A DNA stretch of 64,000 nucleotides, from positions 1,186,501 to 1,250,500 of the forward strand of contig NZ_AP024745.1 in the NCBI RefSeq assembly GCF_019704555.1. Reading direction: 5' to 3'. The stretch comes from Actinoplanes sp. L3-i22. GTDB taxonomy: Bacteria > Actinomycetota > Actinomycetes > Mycobacteriales > Micromonosporaceae. The translations under genes were made by a program, and so were the position numbers. Below, piece by piece: positions 22,607 to 33,504 of this stretch (position 1 is the stretch's first letter; each line of letters starts with the position of its first letter). Below the pieces are notes generated by a model. It did not search any database, was not told the DNA's origin, and worked only from the letters and a program-made list of their open reading frames with translations.

Positions 22607-23189
22607 AGTCAGCCCCGAACAGGTGCCCGTGGCAGAAGCCGACGAAGCTGCGAAGCCGGCGGCGAAGGCTCGCCGGCGGCCGATCATCATTGCGGCCGGT
22701 GTGCTGGCCGTTGTCCTGGCGGCGCTCTTCGGCTGGATCTGGAGCCGGCCGTCCTCGCCTACCGCGGCGCGGGACTCGGCGTTGCAGGGGGTGCTGTCCT
22801 ACGGCGGGCCGGCGGGCTGGCAGGTGATCCAGGATCCGACGATTCCGGACGTCGAGAACGCGAAGTGGACGCAGCGCGACGATCAGCCGGTGCTGATCGA
22901 GGACAACGGCTTCACGGTGATCTGGTCCACGTCGCCGGCCACGCCGGAGGCCTGTGCCGCGCTGGCCGACTGGGCGAGGAAGCGCGTCGACCCGCAAGCC
23001 GGGAAGGACGTGACCTACTCGTGCCCGGATGCCCTGAAGGACAAGTCGGGCGAGCGGAAAGTCTTCAGCAGCTACGGCACCGAGCCGGGCGAGCACGGAC
23101 GGTACCTGTTCTCCGCGGCGGTCGGCCCGGACGGGATGGTCGCCGGCCTCACCTACGAGGGCGCTCAGGAGCAGAAGGCTTTGCGGTAG
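22581..23189 (+). CDS. Membrane-anchored hypothetical protein
   Basis: Up to 202 residues: a cytoplasmic N-terminus ending in a basic KARRRP, one membrane helix (PIIIAAGVLAVVLAALFGWIW, about 35-55), and an extracytoplasmic domain of about 145 residues with two cysteines (ACAALADW and YSCPDAL) that could pair. I recognise no family. The start is uncertain: GTG codons at 22581, 22596 and 22599 are in frame and the region belongs to the tandem repeat, with no clean ribosome site. The 3' end overlaps the convergent regulator gene by 25 bp. Confidence 0.7.
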   Translation: MRDTGVVTEVSPEQVPVAEADEAAKPAAKARRRPIIIAAGVLAVVLAALFGWIWSRPSSPTAARDSALQGVLSYGGPAGWQVIQDPTIPDVENAKWTQRDDQPVLIEDNGFTVIWSTSPATPEACAALADWARKRVDPQAGKDVTYSCPDALKDKSGERKVFSSYGTEPGEHGRYLFSAAVGPDGMVAGLTYEGAQEQKALR

Positions 23190-24133
23190 GCGGACGGGGA
23201 GGTTCGCATCGTCTGGGCGAAGTGGTGGCGGAACGTGACCGGTGAGTCGAAGCCGACCGCTGACGCGACCTCCTCGATCGGTGCGCGGGTCGTCTCCAGC
23301 AGGGCCAGGCTGGCGTGTACGCGCTGGCCGATCAGCCAGCGGATCGGGGTCGTGCCGGTGGCCCGGGCGAAGTGCCGCAGGTAGGTGCGCGCGGACATGT
23401 GCGCCCGGCGGGCCAGCACCTCGACGGTGATCGGCGAGGACAGGTTGAGCAGCGCCCACTCCATGCTCCGGGCCAGCCGGTCGTCGGCCGGGTCGTCCGG
23501 CACCGGGGCCTCGATGAACTGGGCCTGCCCGCCGTCCCGGTGCGGCGGGACGACCAGCCGGCGGGCGACCGCGTTGGCGATCGCCGGGCCGTGGTCCAGG
23601 CGCACCACGTGCACGCACAGATCCAGGCCGGCGGCGCTGCCGGCGCTGGTCAGGACGTCGCCGTCGTCGAGGTAGAGGACGTCCGCGTCGACCTGGACGG
23701 ACGGGTGGCGGGTGCGCAGGGTCTCCGCGTAGCGCCAGTGGGTGGTGGCTCGGCGGCCGTCCAGGAGGCCGGCGCCGGCCAGGGCGAACGCCCCCGAGCA
23801 GATCGACATGATCCGGGCGCCCCGCGCGTGGGCCGATCGCAGCGCCGTGACCAGGGCGGGGGACGGGTCGGCGCGGACGTCGGGCACGCCCGGGACGATC
23901 ACCGTGCGGCCGGCCGCGAACGTGTCCAGGCCGTGCTCGGTGTACAGCGAGGCGCCGCCGACCACGCGGACCGGGCCCGGGGTCTCGGCGCAGATGGTCA
24001 GGTCGTACCAGGGGCGGTCGAACTCCGGGCGGGGCAGGCCGAAGACCTCGGTGACGATGCCGAGCTCGAAGACGGACATGCCGTCGTAGGCCAGCACGGT
24101 GACCGACGGGGCACGCTTCCCGATCCGGAGCAT
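23165..24133 (-). CDS. GlxA-type AraC-family regulator with DJ-1/PfpI domain
   Basis: A 322-residue regulator. Residues about 8-170 form a class-I glutamine-amidotransferase-like (DJ-1/PfpI) domain with the nucleophile-elbow Cys in SICSGAFALA. Residues about 215-320 hold two helix-turn-helix motifs of the AraC type (ITVEVLARRAHMSARTYLRHF and PIEEVASAVGFDSPVTFRHHF). Relatives regulate amine, glyoxylate or isonitrile metabolism; the ligand here is unknown. It is divergent from the rhodanese gene (72 bp gap), which is a plausible target. Confidence 0.9.
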   Translation of the reverse strand: MLRIGKRAPSVTVLAYDGMSVFELGIVTEVFGLPRPEFDRPWYDLTICAETPGPVRVVGGASLYTEHGLDTFAAGRTVIVPGVPDVRADPSPALVTALRSAHARGARIMSICSGAFALAGAGLLDGRRATTHWRYAETLRTRHPSVQVDADVLYLDDGDVLTSAGSAAGLDLCVHVVRLDHGPAIANAVARRLVVPPHRDGGQAQFIEAPVPDDPADDRLARSMEWALLNLSSPITVEVLARRAHMSARTYLRHFARATGTTPIRWLIGQRVHASLALLETTRAPIEEVASAVGFDSPVTFRHHFAQTMRTSPSAYRKAFCS

Positions 24134-24204
24134 GGCGAGATCTTAGCGATGGTTGGCATCAGCGCCACTGGGCCGTTCGGCCGCGCGACGGCACGATCAG
24201 TGTC

Positions 24205-24627
24205 ATGACCAGCGCAATCGAGCATTTCAGCAACCGGCTCCGCTTCGAGACCGACGTCAGTGACGTCCACGCCGACCTGGAGGCCGGCACGGCCGGGGTG
24301 GTCGTCGTCGACTCGCGGAGCGACGAGTCGTGGCGGCAGGGGCACCTCCCGCACGCCGTCCACCTGCCGACCCGGGAGATCGCCGCCCGGGCCGCCGAGG
24401 TGATCCCGGCCGGCAGCGCGGTGGTCACCTACTGCTGGGGGCCGGGGTGCAACGGGGCGACCCGGGCGGCGCTGGAGTTCGCCAAGCTCGGGTACGCGGT
24501 CAAGGAGATGATCGGCGGTTACGAGTACTGGGTGCGGGAGGGCTTCCCGGTGCGCGACGAGAAGGGCGAGCGGTCCCGCCCCGCCGACGAACTGACCGCC
24601 CCGGCCGGCGCCACCTGCGGCTGCTGA
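24205..24627 (+). CDS. Rhodanese-domain sulfurtransferase-like protein
   Basis: A 140-residue single-domain rhodanese. It has the D-S-R-S-D-E-S-W-R-Q-GHLPHAVHLP entry motif (about 36-55) and the active-site loop beginning at Cys77 (YCWGPGCNGATRAA), which matches the C-x-G-x-x-C-N-x-A variant found in small cytosolic rhodaneses. An extra C-terminal CGC tail may bind metal or take part in sulfur transfer. It is transcribed divergently from the GlxA-type regulator. Confidence 0.88.
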   Translation: MTSAIEHFSNRLRFETDVSDVHADLEAGTAGVVVVDSRSDESWRQGHLPHAVHLPTREIAARAAEVIPAGSAVVTYCWGPGCNGATRAALEFAKLGYAVKEMIGGYEYWVREGFPVRDEKGERSRPADELTAPAGATCGC

Positions 24628-24676
24628 CCACCCCCGACCCCAGCGTTCAGCACCGGTCGAGGGCGCGCGGCCAGGG

Positions 24677-24740
24677 TGCGTCGGCCGAGGGTCGAGGATG
24701 CGTCAGCCGAGGGCCGAGGGTGCGTCGGCCGAGGGGTGTG

Positions 24741-24751
<11 letters not shown>
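24677..24751. repeat. 15-bp core repeated four times
   Basis: TGCGTCGGCCGAGGG (24677-24691), TGCGTCAGCCGAGGG (24699-24713), TGCGTCGGCCGAGGG (24721-24735) and TGTGTCAGCCAAGGG (24737-24751). Spacing is 22, 22 and 16 bp. The last copy covers the stop and final codons of the DinB-like gene. Confidence 0.7.
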
Positions 24752-27240
<2,489 letters not shown>

Positions 27241-27244
<4 letters not shown>

Positions 27245-27278
27245 GCCCGGGCGGCGTGAGCCCAAGTGCCGTGAGCCC
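27241..27278. repeat. 15-bp tandem repeat at the padR-like gene end
   Basis: GTGAGCCC begins at 27241, 27256 and 27271, each preceded by a G-G-C-G/GCC context. The first copy includes the TGA stop codon of the PadR-like gene. Confidence 0.6.
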
Positions 27279-27413
27279 AGGCGGCGTCGCCGAAATCCGC
27301 GCCGATAAAATTTGATAAATCGATAATACCCGACATTGTGGGTTTCGGGGATCTGTGGAGCTTGCCGGGCTTATGGTCGGGTCGATCGTGCGGCCGACCG
27401 AGGGGAGCGCGCC

Positions 27414-28286
27414 ATGGCGTCCATCGTGATCGCGGAGGATGACCGGGACATCGCGGAGCTGCTCAAGACGGTGCTGAGCAACGCCGGGCACGCCGTGCAG
27501 ACCGCCCCGAACGGCGCGGCCGCCCTCGACCTGATCGAGCGCACCCTCCCCGACCTGGTCATCCTCGACCACCACATGCCCGGGATGAGCGGGCTGGAGG
27601 TGGCCGGCCGGCTGCGCGCCGAGGTGGGCACCGCCGCGATCCCGATGATCATGCTGTCCGCCGCCACGCCGGCCGCGGCCCGGCAGCTCTTCGACGTGAC
27701 CATCACCAAGCCGGTCCGCCCCAAGCATCTGCTGGAGGCGGCGACCGAGCTGCTCGCGGCGCAGGACCCGCATCACGGCACCGCCGCCCAGCTGTCCGAC
27801 GTGCCGCGGCTGCTGGCCGTCTCGGACTTCCTGTCCCGGCCCGCGCACGTGGCCGGGCTGGACGCGTTCGCCGAGCGGCTCGCGGTGCTGGCCAAGGTGC
27901 CGACCGGGGCGATCACGCTGATGCTCAACGACTCCGTGGTGGTGGCCGGGTCGTTCGGGATGCCGACCTGGGTCCGGGAGGCGGGCGGGGTGCCGGCCGA
28001 GTGGTCGCCGGACGCGATCGTGGTGGCCGAGGACGTGCCGGTGCTGATCGTGGACAGCCAGGCGAGCGGCGAGTACGCGGACACCCCGCTGTTCGCGGTG
28101 AGCGGCGTCCGGTCGTACGCCAGCGTCCCGCTGCACTCCCCGGAGGGTCACGTCGTCGGCACACTCTGTGTCATGGACGAGCGGCCGGGCACCTGCACCG
28201 AGGACACCGTGCAGGTTCTCCACTCGCAGCGGGCGGCGGCGCTCAGCCTGCTCACCCCGGCCAGTCAGGCGCCTGCCGGGGCGTGA
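27414..28286 (+). CDS. Response regulator with REC and GAF domains
   Basis: A 290-residue signalling protein. Residues 1-120 form a receiver domain: the acidic pair EDD near 8-10, phosphoacceptor Asp52 in VILDHHMPG, and the conserved Lys in TKPVRP. Residues about 140-285 are a GAF domain (FAERLAVLAKVPTGAITLML, VRSYASVPLHSPEGHVVGTLCVMD). There is no DNA-binding, HPt or GGDEF output, so it may act by protein contact. I chose the ATG at 27414, which has GAGGGGAG upstream, instead of an in-frame ATG at 27336. Confidence 0.88.
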   Translation: MASIVIAEDDRDIAELLKTVLSNAGHAVQTAPNGAAALDLIERTLPDLVILDHHMPGMSGLEVAGRLRAEVGTAAIPMIMLSAATPAAARQLFDVTITKPVRPKHLLEAATELLAAQDPHHGTAAQLSDVPRLLAVSDFLSRPAHVAGLDAFAERLAVLAKVPTGAITLMLNDSVVVAGSFGMPTWVREAGGVPAEWSPDAIVVAEDVPVLIVDSQASGEYADTPLFAVSGVRSYASVPLHSPEGHVVGTLCVMDERPGTCTEDTVQVLHSQRAAALSLLTPASQAPAGA

Positions 28287-28346
28287 ACGACGGCATTTCG
28301 TATACGTTACGGAAAGTCATCGCTACGGCCGTACGTAATAGGTTCG

Positions 28347-28416
28347 TCCGTTTTGTATTTGCCTCGTAACGGAAAGCGGACTATATCGCTCCTACAAGGC
28401 AAAACGGATGTCCGTT
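28347..28416. promoter_or_regulatory. Operator-like inverted repeats in an AT-richer gap
   Basis: TCCGTTTTG (28347-28355) pairs with CAAAACGGA (28400-28408), and AACGGA-TG-TCCGTT (28403-28416) is a perfect 6-2-6 palindrome. A direct repeat GT[TA]ACGGAAAG is also present (around 28307 and 28366). The 28287-28575 interval is noticeably less GC-rich than the flanking genes and holds no gene that I can support. Confidence 0.5.
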
Positions 28417-28575
28417 ATCCCCGTTTCGGACGATGCGCCATCAACCGTGACCCAAATTGAGATCATCTGCTCGTGCGCTCGTAACGAAGTTTGGATCACA
28501 ATCGGTGACGACCGCGACGGGGCTGAGGCAGTATGCAGCGCGGCAAAACTCTTCACGAGAGGGAGCGCGGCAACC

Positions 28576-29442
28576 ATGGCGGAGATCCATCACTTTGACC
28601 ACGGATGGGTGACCCCCACGTTCAGCTATCTGCTGTCCGTGCTCGGCTCGTTACTCGGCCTCATCGGCGCGACACGGCTGCGGTCATCCCGGACGAACGC
28701 CGAGAAGGGCTGGTGGCTCGTCCTCTCGACGCTGGCCATCGGCGCGACCGGCATCTGGACCATGCACTTCGTGGCCATGCTCGGCTTCGAGGTGGTCGGC
28801 GAACAGGTGCGGTACGACGTGGGCCTCACCGCCGCCAGCGTCCTGATCGCGATCGTCGCGGTCGGCATCGGCCTGGCCATCGCGCTGCTCGGCACCGGCG
28901 CGCGGCACGTGCGGATCCTGACCGGCGGCGTGGTGGCCGGCCTCGGCGTGGCCGCGATGCACTACACCGGCATGGCCGCGATGCGGGTGAACGGCGAGAT
29001 CCACTACGCGGGTTCCCGGGTCATCCTCTCGGTGGTGATCGCCGTGGTCGCCGCCACCGTCGCGCTCTGGCTCACCCTGGTGGTCAGCAAGCCGCTGATC
29101 ATCTTCATCTCCGCCCTGGTGATGGGCGTCGCGGTCAACGGCATGCACTTCACCGGCATGTCGGCGATGTCGGTGACCGAGGAGGAGCACTTCGGCACGA
29201 TCCAGGGCGCCAGCGCGGGCTCGCTGCTGGTGCCGATCGGCATCACGGTGGTCTTCGCCCTGCTGGGCATGGTGTACGCGCTGATGGCCGCCCCCAGCGA
29301 GGAGGACCGCGCCGCCACCGAGTACCTGAAGGCCCGGATCGACGCCCGGATGGCGCAGCAGGAGCAGGCGGCGAAGAGCTCGTCCGGCCGCGGCACGCTC
29401 GGCAACGGCAACTGGACCTACCGGGACCGCGGTCAGCAGTAG
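28576..29442 (+). CDS. MHYT-domain membrane sensor
   Basis: A 288-residue protein with seven predicted membrane helices and three copies of the MHYT motif: WTMHFVAM, AAMHYTGM and NGMHFTGM. The conserved Met/His residues are proposed to hold a metal (copper) that senses oxygen, CO or NO. Unlike many MHYT proteins it has no attached GGDEF/EAL or kinase domain, only a short charged cytoplasmic tail. I chose the ATG at 28576 with GAGAGGGAG upstream; a longer in-frame start at 28408 gives a non-homologous leader. The upstream REC-GAF protein is a possible signalling partner. Confidence 0.88.
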   Translation: MAEIHHFDHGWVTPTFSYLLSVLGSLLGLIGATRLRSSRTNAEKGWWLVLSTLAIGATGIWTMHFVAMLGFEVVGEQVRYDVGLTAASVLIAIVAVGIGLAIALLGTGARHVRILTGGVVAGLGVAAMHYTGMAAMRVNGEIHYAGSRVILSVVIAVVAATVALWLTLVVSKPLIIFISALVMGVAVNGMHFTGMSAMSVTEEEHFGTIQGASAGSLLVPIGITVVFALLGMVYALMAAPSEEDRAATEYLKARIDARMAQQEQAAKSSSGRGTLGNGNWTYRDRGQQ

Positions 29443-29458
29443 TCGAGGCGGCAGCGGG

Positions 29459-29779
29459 TCAGTGGGGCTGGACCAGCCAGTCCCACGCCCGCTTCAGCCC
29501 GCTCTCGTGGCGCTCCACCGGCAGGTCGGTGCCCAGCCGCTCGGCCGGCTCGGTGAGGATCACGCCGCGCTCGTAGAGGCCGGCCACCTGCGCGCGGGCG
29601 GCGAAGCGCCGCCCGTCCGGCGTGCCGATCACCAGCCCGTGGAAGACGTCCGGGCCGTCGTCGGCGAGGACCTGTTCGACCGTGCCGACCGTGTCGCCAC
29701 CGGGTGCGTAGACCGGCACGCCCGCACGCAGGACCTGGTAGGCGACCGGTTCGCCGAGGTCTTCCGCCTTCTCAGCCAT
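29459..29779 (-). CDS. PRC-barrel-like small protein
   Basis: A 106-residue soluble protein. The middle region (GVPVYAPGGDTVGTVEQVLADD, FHGLVIGTPDGRRFAARAQVAGLYERGVILT) has the beta-rich pattern of PRC-barrel/DUF2171 proteins, which are often stress-related in actinobacteria. The C-terminus ends in an amphipathic helix (ESGLKRAWDWLVQPH). The ATG at 29779 is chosen; the frame is open to 29926 but that extension lacks the family pattern. It converges with the MHYT gene 17 bp away. Confidence 0.72.
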   Translation of the reverse strand: MAEKAEDLGEPVAYQVLRAGVPVYAPGGDTVGTVEQVLADDGPDVFHGLVIGTPDGRRFAARAQVAGLYERGVILTEPAERLGTDLPVERHESGLKRAWDWLVQPH

Positions 29780-29868
29780 GTGTCGAGGGTTACCCGGTAG
29801 ATCGGGTTTCAGTCCCGCGCGACGGCATCCTCTTTTCGGCTGACCGAATACTGACGTTTTGTCCAAAT

Positions 29869-29892
29869 CGCGTTTCCCCTCCGAAAAACGCG
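29869..29892. promoter_or_regulatory. Inverted repeat upstream of the secreted Gly/Pro-rich protein gene
   Basis: CGCGTTT (29869-29875) and AAACGCG (29886-29892) flank a 10-bp spacer in the 214-bp divergent gap (29780-29993). A possible operator for either gene; nothing links it to a named regulator. Confidence 0.35.
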
Positions 29893-29993
29893 GGCAAATC
29901 CGGACAGTCAGGTACTCAATTCCCATATTGTCCTTTTCGCCGGGCCGCCGCTACTGCCGGACCGGTTGAACAGAGGGCATCGGAGGATTCGTA

Positions 29994-30656
29994 ATGCACA
30001 TGAGTCGGCGAATCGCAGCAACGTTCGCGCTGGCCACTGCAGCAGCCGGGTTGACGGCAGTCGCCGCCGCGCCGGCCACCGCGGCGCCCCGGGGCCCCCA
30101 GCCGGTCACCGCCTGGCTCAAGCCGGTCCGGGCCAACGTCCCCACCTGGGTCGACATCGCCTGGCGCACCGACCGGCCGGTCTGCGACGCGCAGGTCCAG
30201 GTCCGCGGCGAGCGGGTCCGGGTGGAATACCTGGGCAACCGGCGTGCGGCCAACTTCCTGAAGGGCAACACCCTCGGCGTACGGCGTACCGAGGTCACCC
30301 GCGTCCGGGTCACCCCGGAGAACGTGGCCGGCGGCGTGGCGAAGCTCTGGACGACGATCTCGTACAACGAGTGCGGGATGCGTGCCCGCACCCAGACACG
30401 CACCACGGCGATGTCGCTGCCGGTCGTGCGCAACACTCCGCCGGGGGGCCAAGGGGGTCCGGGCGGCCCCGGAGCCGGCCACCCCGGCGGCCCCACCACC
30501 GGCCAGGGCATGCCCGGCCACGACCAGCCCGGCGCCCCGCACCAGGGTGGCGCCAACCCCGGCGGCATGCAGCCCGGCGGCGGCTCGCCGGCCGGTCAGC
30601 AGCCGGGCGGCTCGGGCCACGGTGGGCCGGGGCAGGGCGGCGGCGGTCACCACTGA
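29994..30656 (+). CDS. Secreted protein with Gly/Pro-rich tail
   Basis: A 220-residue exported protein. A signal peptide (MSRRIAATFALATAAAGLTAVAAAPATAA) precedes a compact domain (about 32-145) with two cysteines (PVCDAQ and NECGMR). The last 75 residues are a Gly/Pro/Gln/His-rich, collagen-like disordered tail (GGPGGPGAGHPGG...) ending in GGGGHH. Function is not recognised; the tail could bind metal or cell-wall polymers. It is followed by a strong terminator. Confidence 0.8.
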   Translation: MHMSRRIAATFALATAAAGLTAVAAAPATAAPRGPQPVTAWLKPVRANVPTWVDIAWRTDRPVCDAQVQVRGERVRVEYLGNRRAANFLKGNTLGVRRTEVTRVRVTPENVAGGVAKLWTTISYNECGMRARTQTRTTAMSLPVVRNTPPGGQGGPGGPGAGHPGGPTTGQGMPGHDQPGAPHQGGANPGGMQPGGGSPAGQQPGGSGHGGPGQGGGGHH

Positions 30657-30677
30657 CCTGATCCCCGGATGAAAAAG

Positions 30678-30710
30678 GGCGCACGGCCGGCTTCCCCCCG
30701 GCCGTGCGCC
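30678..30710 (+). terminator. Strong intrinsic terminator
   Basis: Perfect 13-bp arms GGCGCACGGCCGG (30678-30690) and CCGGCCGTGCGCC (30698-30710) with a 7-nt loop, followed by TTTCGTCTT. It sits 21 bp after the secreted-protein gene; preceded by GAAAAA, so it may also serve the convergent gene. Confidence 0.88.
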
Positions 30711-30748
30711 TTTCGTCTTCCGCCAGCCTCAGCGGCGGACGCCGAGCC

Positions 30749-31999
30749 TCAGAGGCGGGCGCCGATCAGGCCGGCCGGGTCGCTGCAGACCAGGTCCAGG
30801 GCGCGCTGCAGGACCACCAGGTCGTACGTCGAGGAGTGGAACGTCGCGTCCAGGTGCACCACCCCGTCCATCTCGCTGATCGCCAGCGCGATGCCCTCCG
30901 GCTCGCAGTGCGCGGGCGCGCTCTGGTTGATCCGGCCGGCCGGGCCGACCGCCCACGGCAGATCGCCGAGCAGGTCGTGCCGCCCCTGGTCGTCGAAGAC
31001 CAACCGGGGGCGCGGCTCGATCGCGATCTCCTCCGGGTACGGCTGCGGGATCCGCGGCGCGCGGGTCACCATCATCCGGCCGGAACGCAGCAGCATCGCG
31101 GTCAGGATCCGGCCGCCGGCCAGCTCGGCGGTGAGCGTGCGGTCGATCGGCGCGGGGTGGGTCAGGCTGGCCGGGGACAGGTACGACCCGGTGCTGAAGT
31201 TGCCGTCGACGCCGGCCGCCTGGCCCAGGTGCCAGCGCGCGTCGGCCAGGAACACCCCGCCGGACAGATCCGGGTTCAGCCCCAGCTCGACCAGGGCCGC
31301 GGCGAACGCGGCGAACGCGATGGCCGGCGCGGTGGCGCCCGGGGCGTGCCGGTCGCGCCACAGGCGCATCTCGCCGAGCACCCGCGGCGACCGGGCCGAG
31401 CAGGTGACCAGGCTCGCCTTCCACGGGCGGGTCGGCGCGGGAAGGCGCTGCGGCGGCCGGGGCACGGCCAGCCCGTCCCGCCACCGGCTCGGGCGCAGGC
31501 CGACCTGCTTGAGCCAGGCCCGCGGCAGCGCCCAGCGGCGCGCGGTCAACGGGGTGAGGGCGGCGGCGCGGCCGGCCAGCGCGGCCCGGACCAGCTCGCG
31601 GAGCAGGGCGTTGACCGGCTCGGTGTCGCCGTACGCCGGGGAGACCTTGAGCGCGACGTACCCGCCGCCGACCAGGATCCGGACCGGATGCTCGCCCGGC
31701 GGCTCGTCCTGCAGGCGCCGGGTCATCGTCGCGAAGTCCAGCGTCGCCGGGCCGAGGTCGGTGACCACGTCCCGGACGAAGACGGCGAACTCCGCGGTGT
31801 CCAGGTGCTGCCAGGCCGCACCCGGACGATCCAGCCGGGAGACCGCCCGGTGTTCCGGGTCGGCCCGGTGCAGGCCGGTCAGCGCGTCCCGCATCCGGGC
31901 CGCGGTGATCCCGGTCAGCGGGCCGATCGTGCGGATGTGCTCCAGCGGAAGCCACGAACGCTCGCGCAGGGTCAAGCCGGTGGCCTCGGTTGCCGTCAC
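30749..31999 (-). CDS. Condensation/acyltransferase-fold hypothetical protein
   Basis: About 416 residues. The N-terminus (LPLEHIRTIGPLTGITAARMRDALTGLHRADPEHRAVSRL) resembles the start of PapA/condensation-type CoA-dependent acyltransferases, and the C-terminal half has the matching NFSTGSYLSPASL and LDATFHSSTYD segments. However, the catalytic H-H-x-x-x-D-G is degraded to K-V-S-P-A-Y-G-D, lacking both histidines. It may be an inactive or structurally diverged relative. Start GTG at 31999 with GGGGAG upstream. It stands alone, with the terminator at 30678-30710 beyond its 3' end. Confidence 0.7.
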   Translation of the reverse strand: MTATEATGLTLRERSWLPLEHIRTIGPLTGITAARMRDALTGLHRADPEHRAVSRLDRPGAAWQHLDTAEFAVFVRDVVTDLGPATLDFATMTRRLQDEPPGEHPVRILVGGGYVALKVSPAYGDTEPVNALLRELVRAALAGRAAALTPLTARRWALPRAWLKQVGLRPSRWRDGLAVPRPPQRLPAPTRPWKASLVTCSARSPRVLGEMRLWRDRHAPGATAPAIAFAAFAAALVELGLNPDLSGGVFLADARWHLGQAAGVDGNFSTGSYLSPASLTHPAPIDRTLTAELAGGRILTAMLLRSGRMMVTRAPRIPQPYPEEIAIEPRPRLVFDDQGRHDLLGDLPWAVGPAGRINQSAPAHCEPEGIALAISEMDGVVHLDATFHSSTYDLVVLQRALDLVCSDPAGLIGARL

Positions 32000-32208
32000 G
32001 TCCGTCACTCCCCAAAGATCAACGCAACCCCGGAACCTAGTCACTCGCCGTGGTCGCGGGCTAGGGGCGGAGGCGGCTGTCCCGTATCACCGTCCGGTGT
32101 GGAAACCGGCCCGATCGGGTGATCCTGAGCGTATCCAGCGGGTGACTGATCCAAACTGGAATGCCGTCACGCAGCGTCTGTGACCTTGGTCGCGATCACC
32201 GACCGTGA

Positions 32209-33423
32209 TCAGAGCCAGCCGGTCCGCTTCAGCCGCCAGTAGAGGCCGCCGCAGAGCACCGCCATCGCCGCGATCGTGACGGAGAAGCCGTACGGCGAGT
32301 CCAGCCCCGGAATGACCGTGAAGTTCATCCCGTAGATCCCGGCGATGACCGTCGGCACCGCGGCGATCGCGGCCCACGCGGCGATCTTGCGCATGTCGTC
32401 GTTCTGATCGATCGAGATCTGCGCGAGCCGGGCCTGCAGGATCGAGTTGAGCAGGTCGTCGAAGCCGGCCACCCGGTCCACCGCCCGGCTCAGCCGCCCG
32501 CGCACGTCGACCAGGTACGGCCGCAGCCCGGCCGGCAGCTCCCGGGTCTCCAGCAGCCGGGCCAGCGGCTCGGCCAGCGGCAGCACCGCCCGCTTGAACT
32601 CCACCATCTCCCGTTTCAGCTGGTAGATGTGGGCGATCCCGGTGCTCCGGACGGCCGCGAAGGACTCCTCCTCCAGGCGCTCCAGGTCGCGCTCGACGTG
32701 CCCGGCGACGTCCAGGTAGCTGTCGACCAGGCGGCTGCCGACCGCGTAGGCCACCGCCCACGGGCCGTGCCGCAGCACCTCCGGCCGCTTCTCCAGCTCC
32801 TGCCGGACCTGCCAGAGCGGGCCGACCGGGCCGTGCCGCACGGTGATCGCGAACCACGAGCCGATCAGCACCGTGATGTCGCCGGTCTCCACCACCTCGG
32901 AGGTGTCGGTGAGCCGGTCGTGCTCGACGTACCGCGCGGACCGCAGCACCAGCCGGGTCACGTCGCCGGCGGTCTCCACCCCGGGCCGGTGCCCGCCGGT
33001 GGTGGCCTGCTCGGCGACCAGCTCGTGCAGGCCGAAGACCTCGGCGACCACGTTCATCGTGGGCTGGTCCGGCTCGTGCAGGCCGAGCCAGACGAACGCG
33101 TTGCGGCGCCGCCGGGCCAGGCGGGCGGCGTCCGGATACGACATCTGCCGCGGCTGCCCGGGCTCCGAGCGCCGCACGCCGGAGGTGTAGACCGCGCAGT
33201 CCACCACGGCGTCCGGGTTCGCGCGGCGCGGCGCCGAGGCGACCGCCGGTGGCCGGATCAGCCCGTCCAGCAGGTGCCGGAACGGGCCGGGCAGGACGCG
33301 CCGCCGGGCCCGCCAGCGCGCGCCGACGCGGACCACGTCACCGGGGGACTCCCGGTGCCAGCCGCCCTCTTCGAACCCGGGTGAGACGAACTCGTCGTCG
33401 TCCCGACGCTGCCGACCGAGCAT
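32209..33423 (-). CDS. CorA-family magnesium/metal ion transporter
   Basis: About 404 residues. A large cytoplasmic alpha/beta N-terminal domain with the long coiled helix (about 235-330) is followed by two C-terminal membrane segments. The selectivity motif YGMNF ends the first one (AAIAAVPTVIAGIYGMNF), the CorA signature. A basic tail (RLKRTGWL) follows. The ATG at 33423 has GGAAGG about 12 nt upstream; a GTG at 33438 is an alternative. It would mediate Mg2+ (or Co2+/Ni2+) flux across the inner membrane. Confidence 0.92.
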   Translation of the reverse strand: MLGRQRRDDDEFVSPGFEEGGWHRESPGDVVRVGARWRARRRVLPGPFRHLLDGLIRPPAVASAPRRANPDAVVDCAVYTSGVRRSEPGQPRQMSYPDAARLARRRRNAFVWLGLHEPDQPTMNVVAEVFGLHELVAEQATTGGHRPGVETAGDVTRLVLRSARYVEHDRLTDTSEVVETGDITVLIGSWFAITVRHGPVGPLWQVRQELEKRPEVLRHGPWAVAYAVGSRLVDSYLDVAGHVERDLERLEEESFAAVRSTGIAHIYQLKREMVEFKRAVLPLAEPLARLLETRELPAGLRPYLVDVRGRLSRAVDRVAGFDDLLNSILQARLAQISIDQNDDMRKIAAWAAIAAVPTVIAGIYGMNFTVIPGLDSPYGFSVTIAAMAVLCGGLYWRLKRTGWL

Positions 33424-33504
33424 GCGTCCGCCCGCCACCTTCCGCCTCGATGCACCCGTCTCGCCCCGACGAGTCGCGAGTAAAGAACGTAGCGGGCCGG
33501 TACG

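Noticed and set aside
28408..28575. Longer N-terminus for the MHYT protein
   Set aside because: The extra 56 residues are not membrane- or MHYT-like and begin inside the palindrome; the ATG at 28576 has a good ribosome site.
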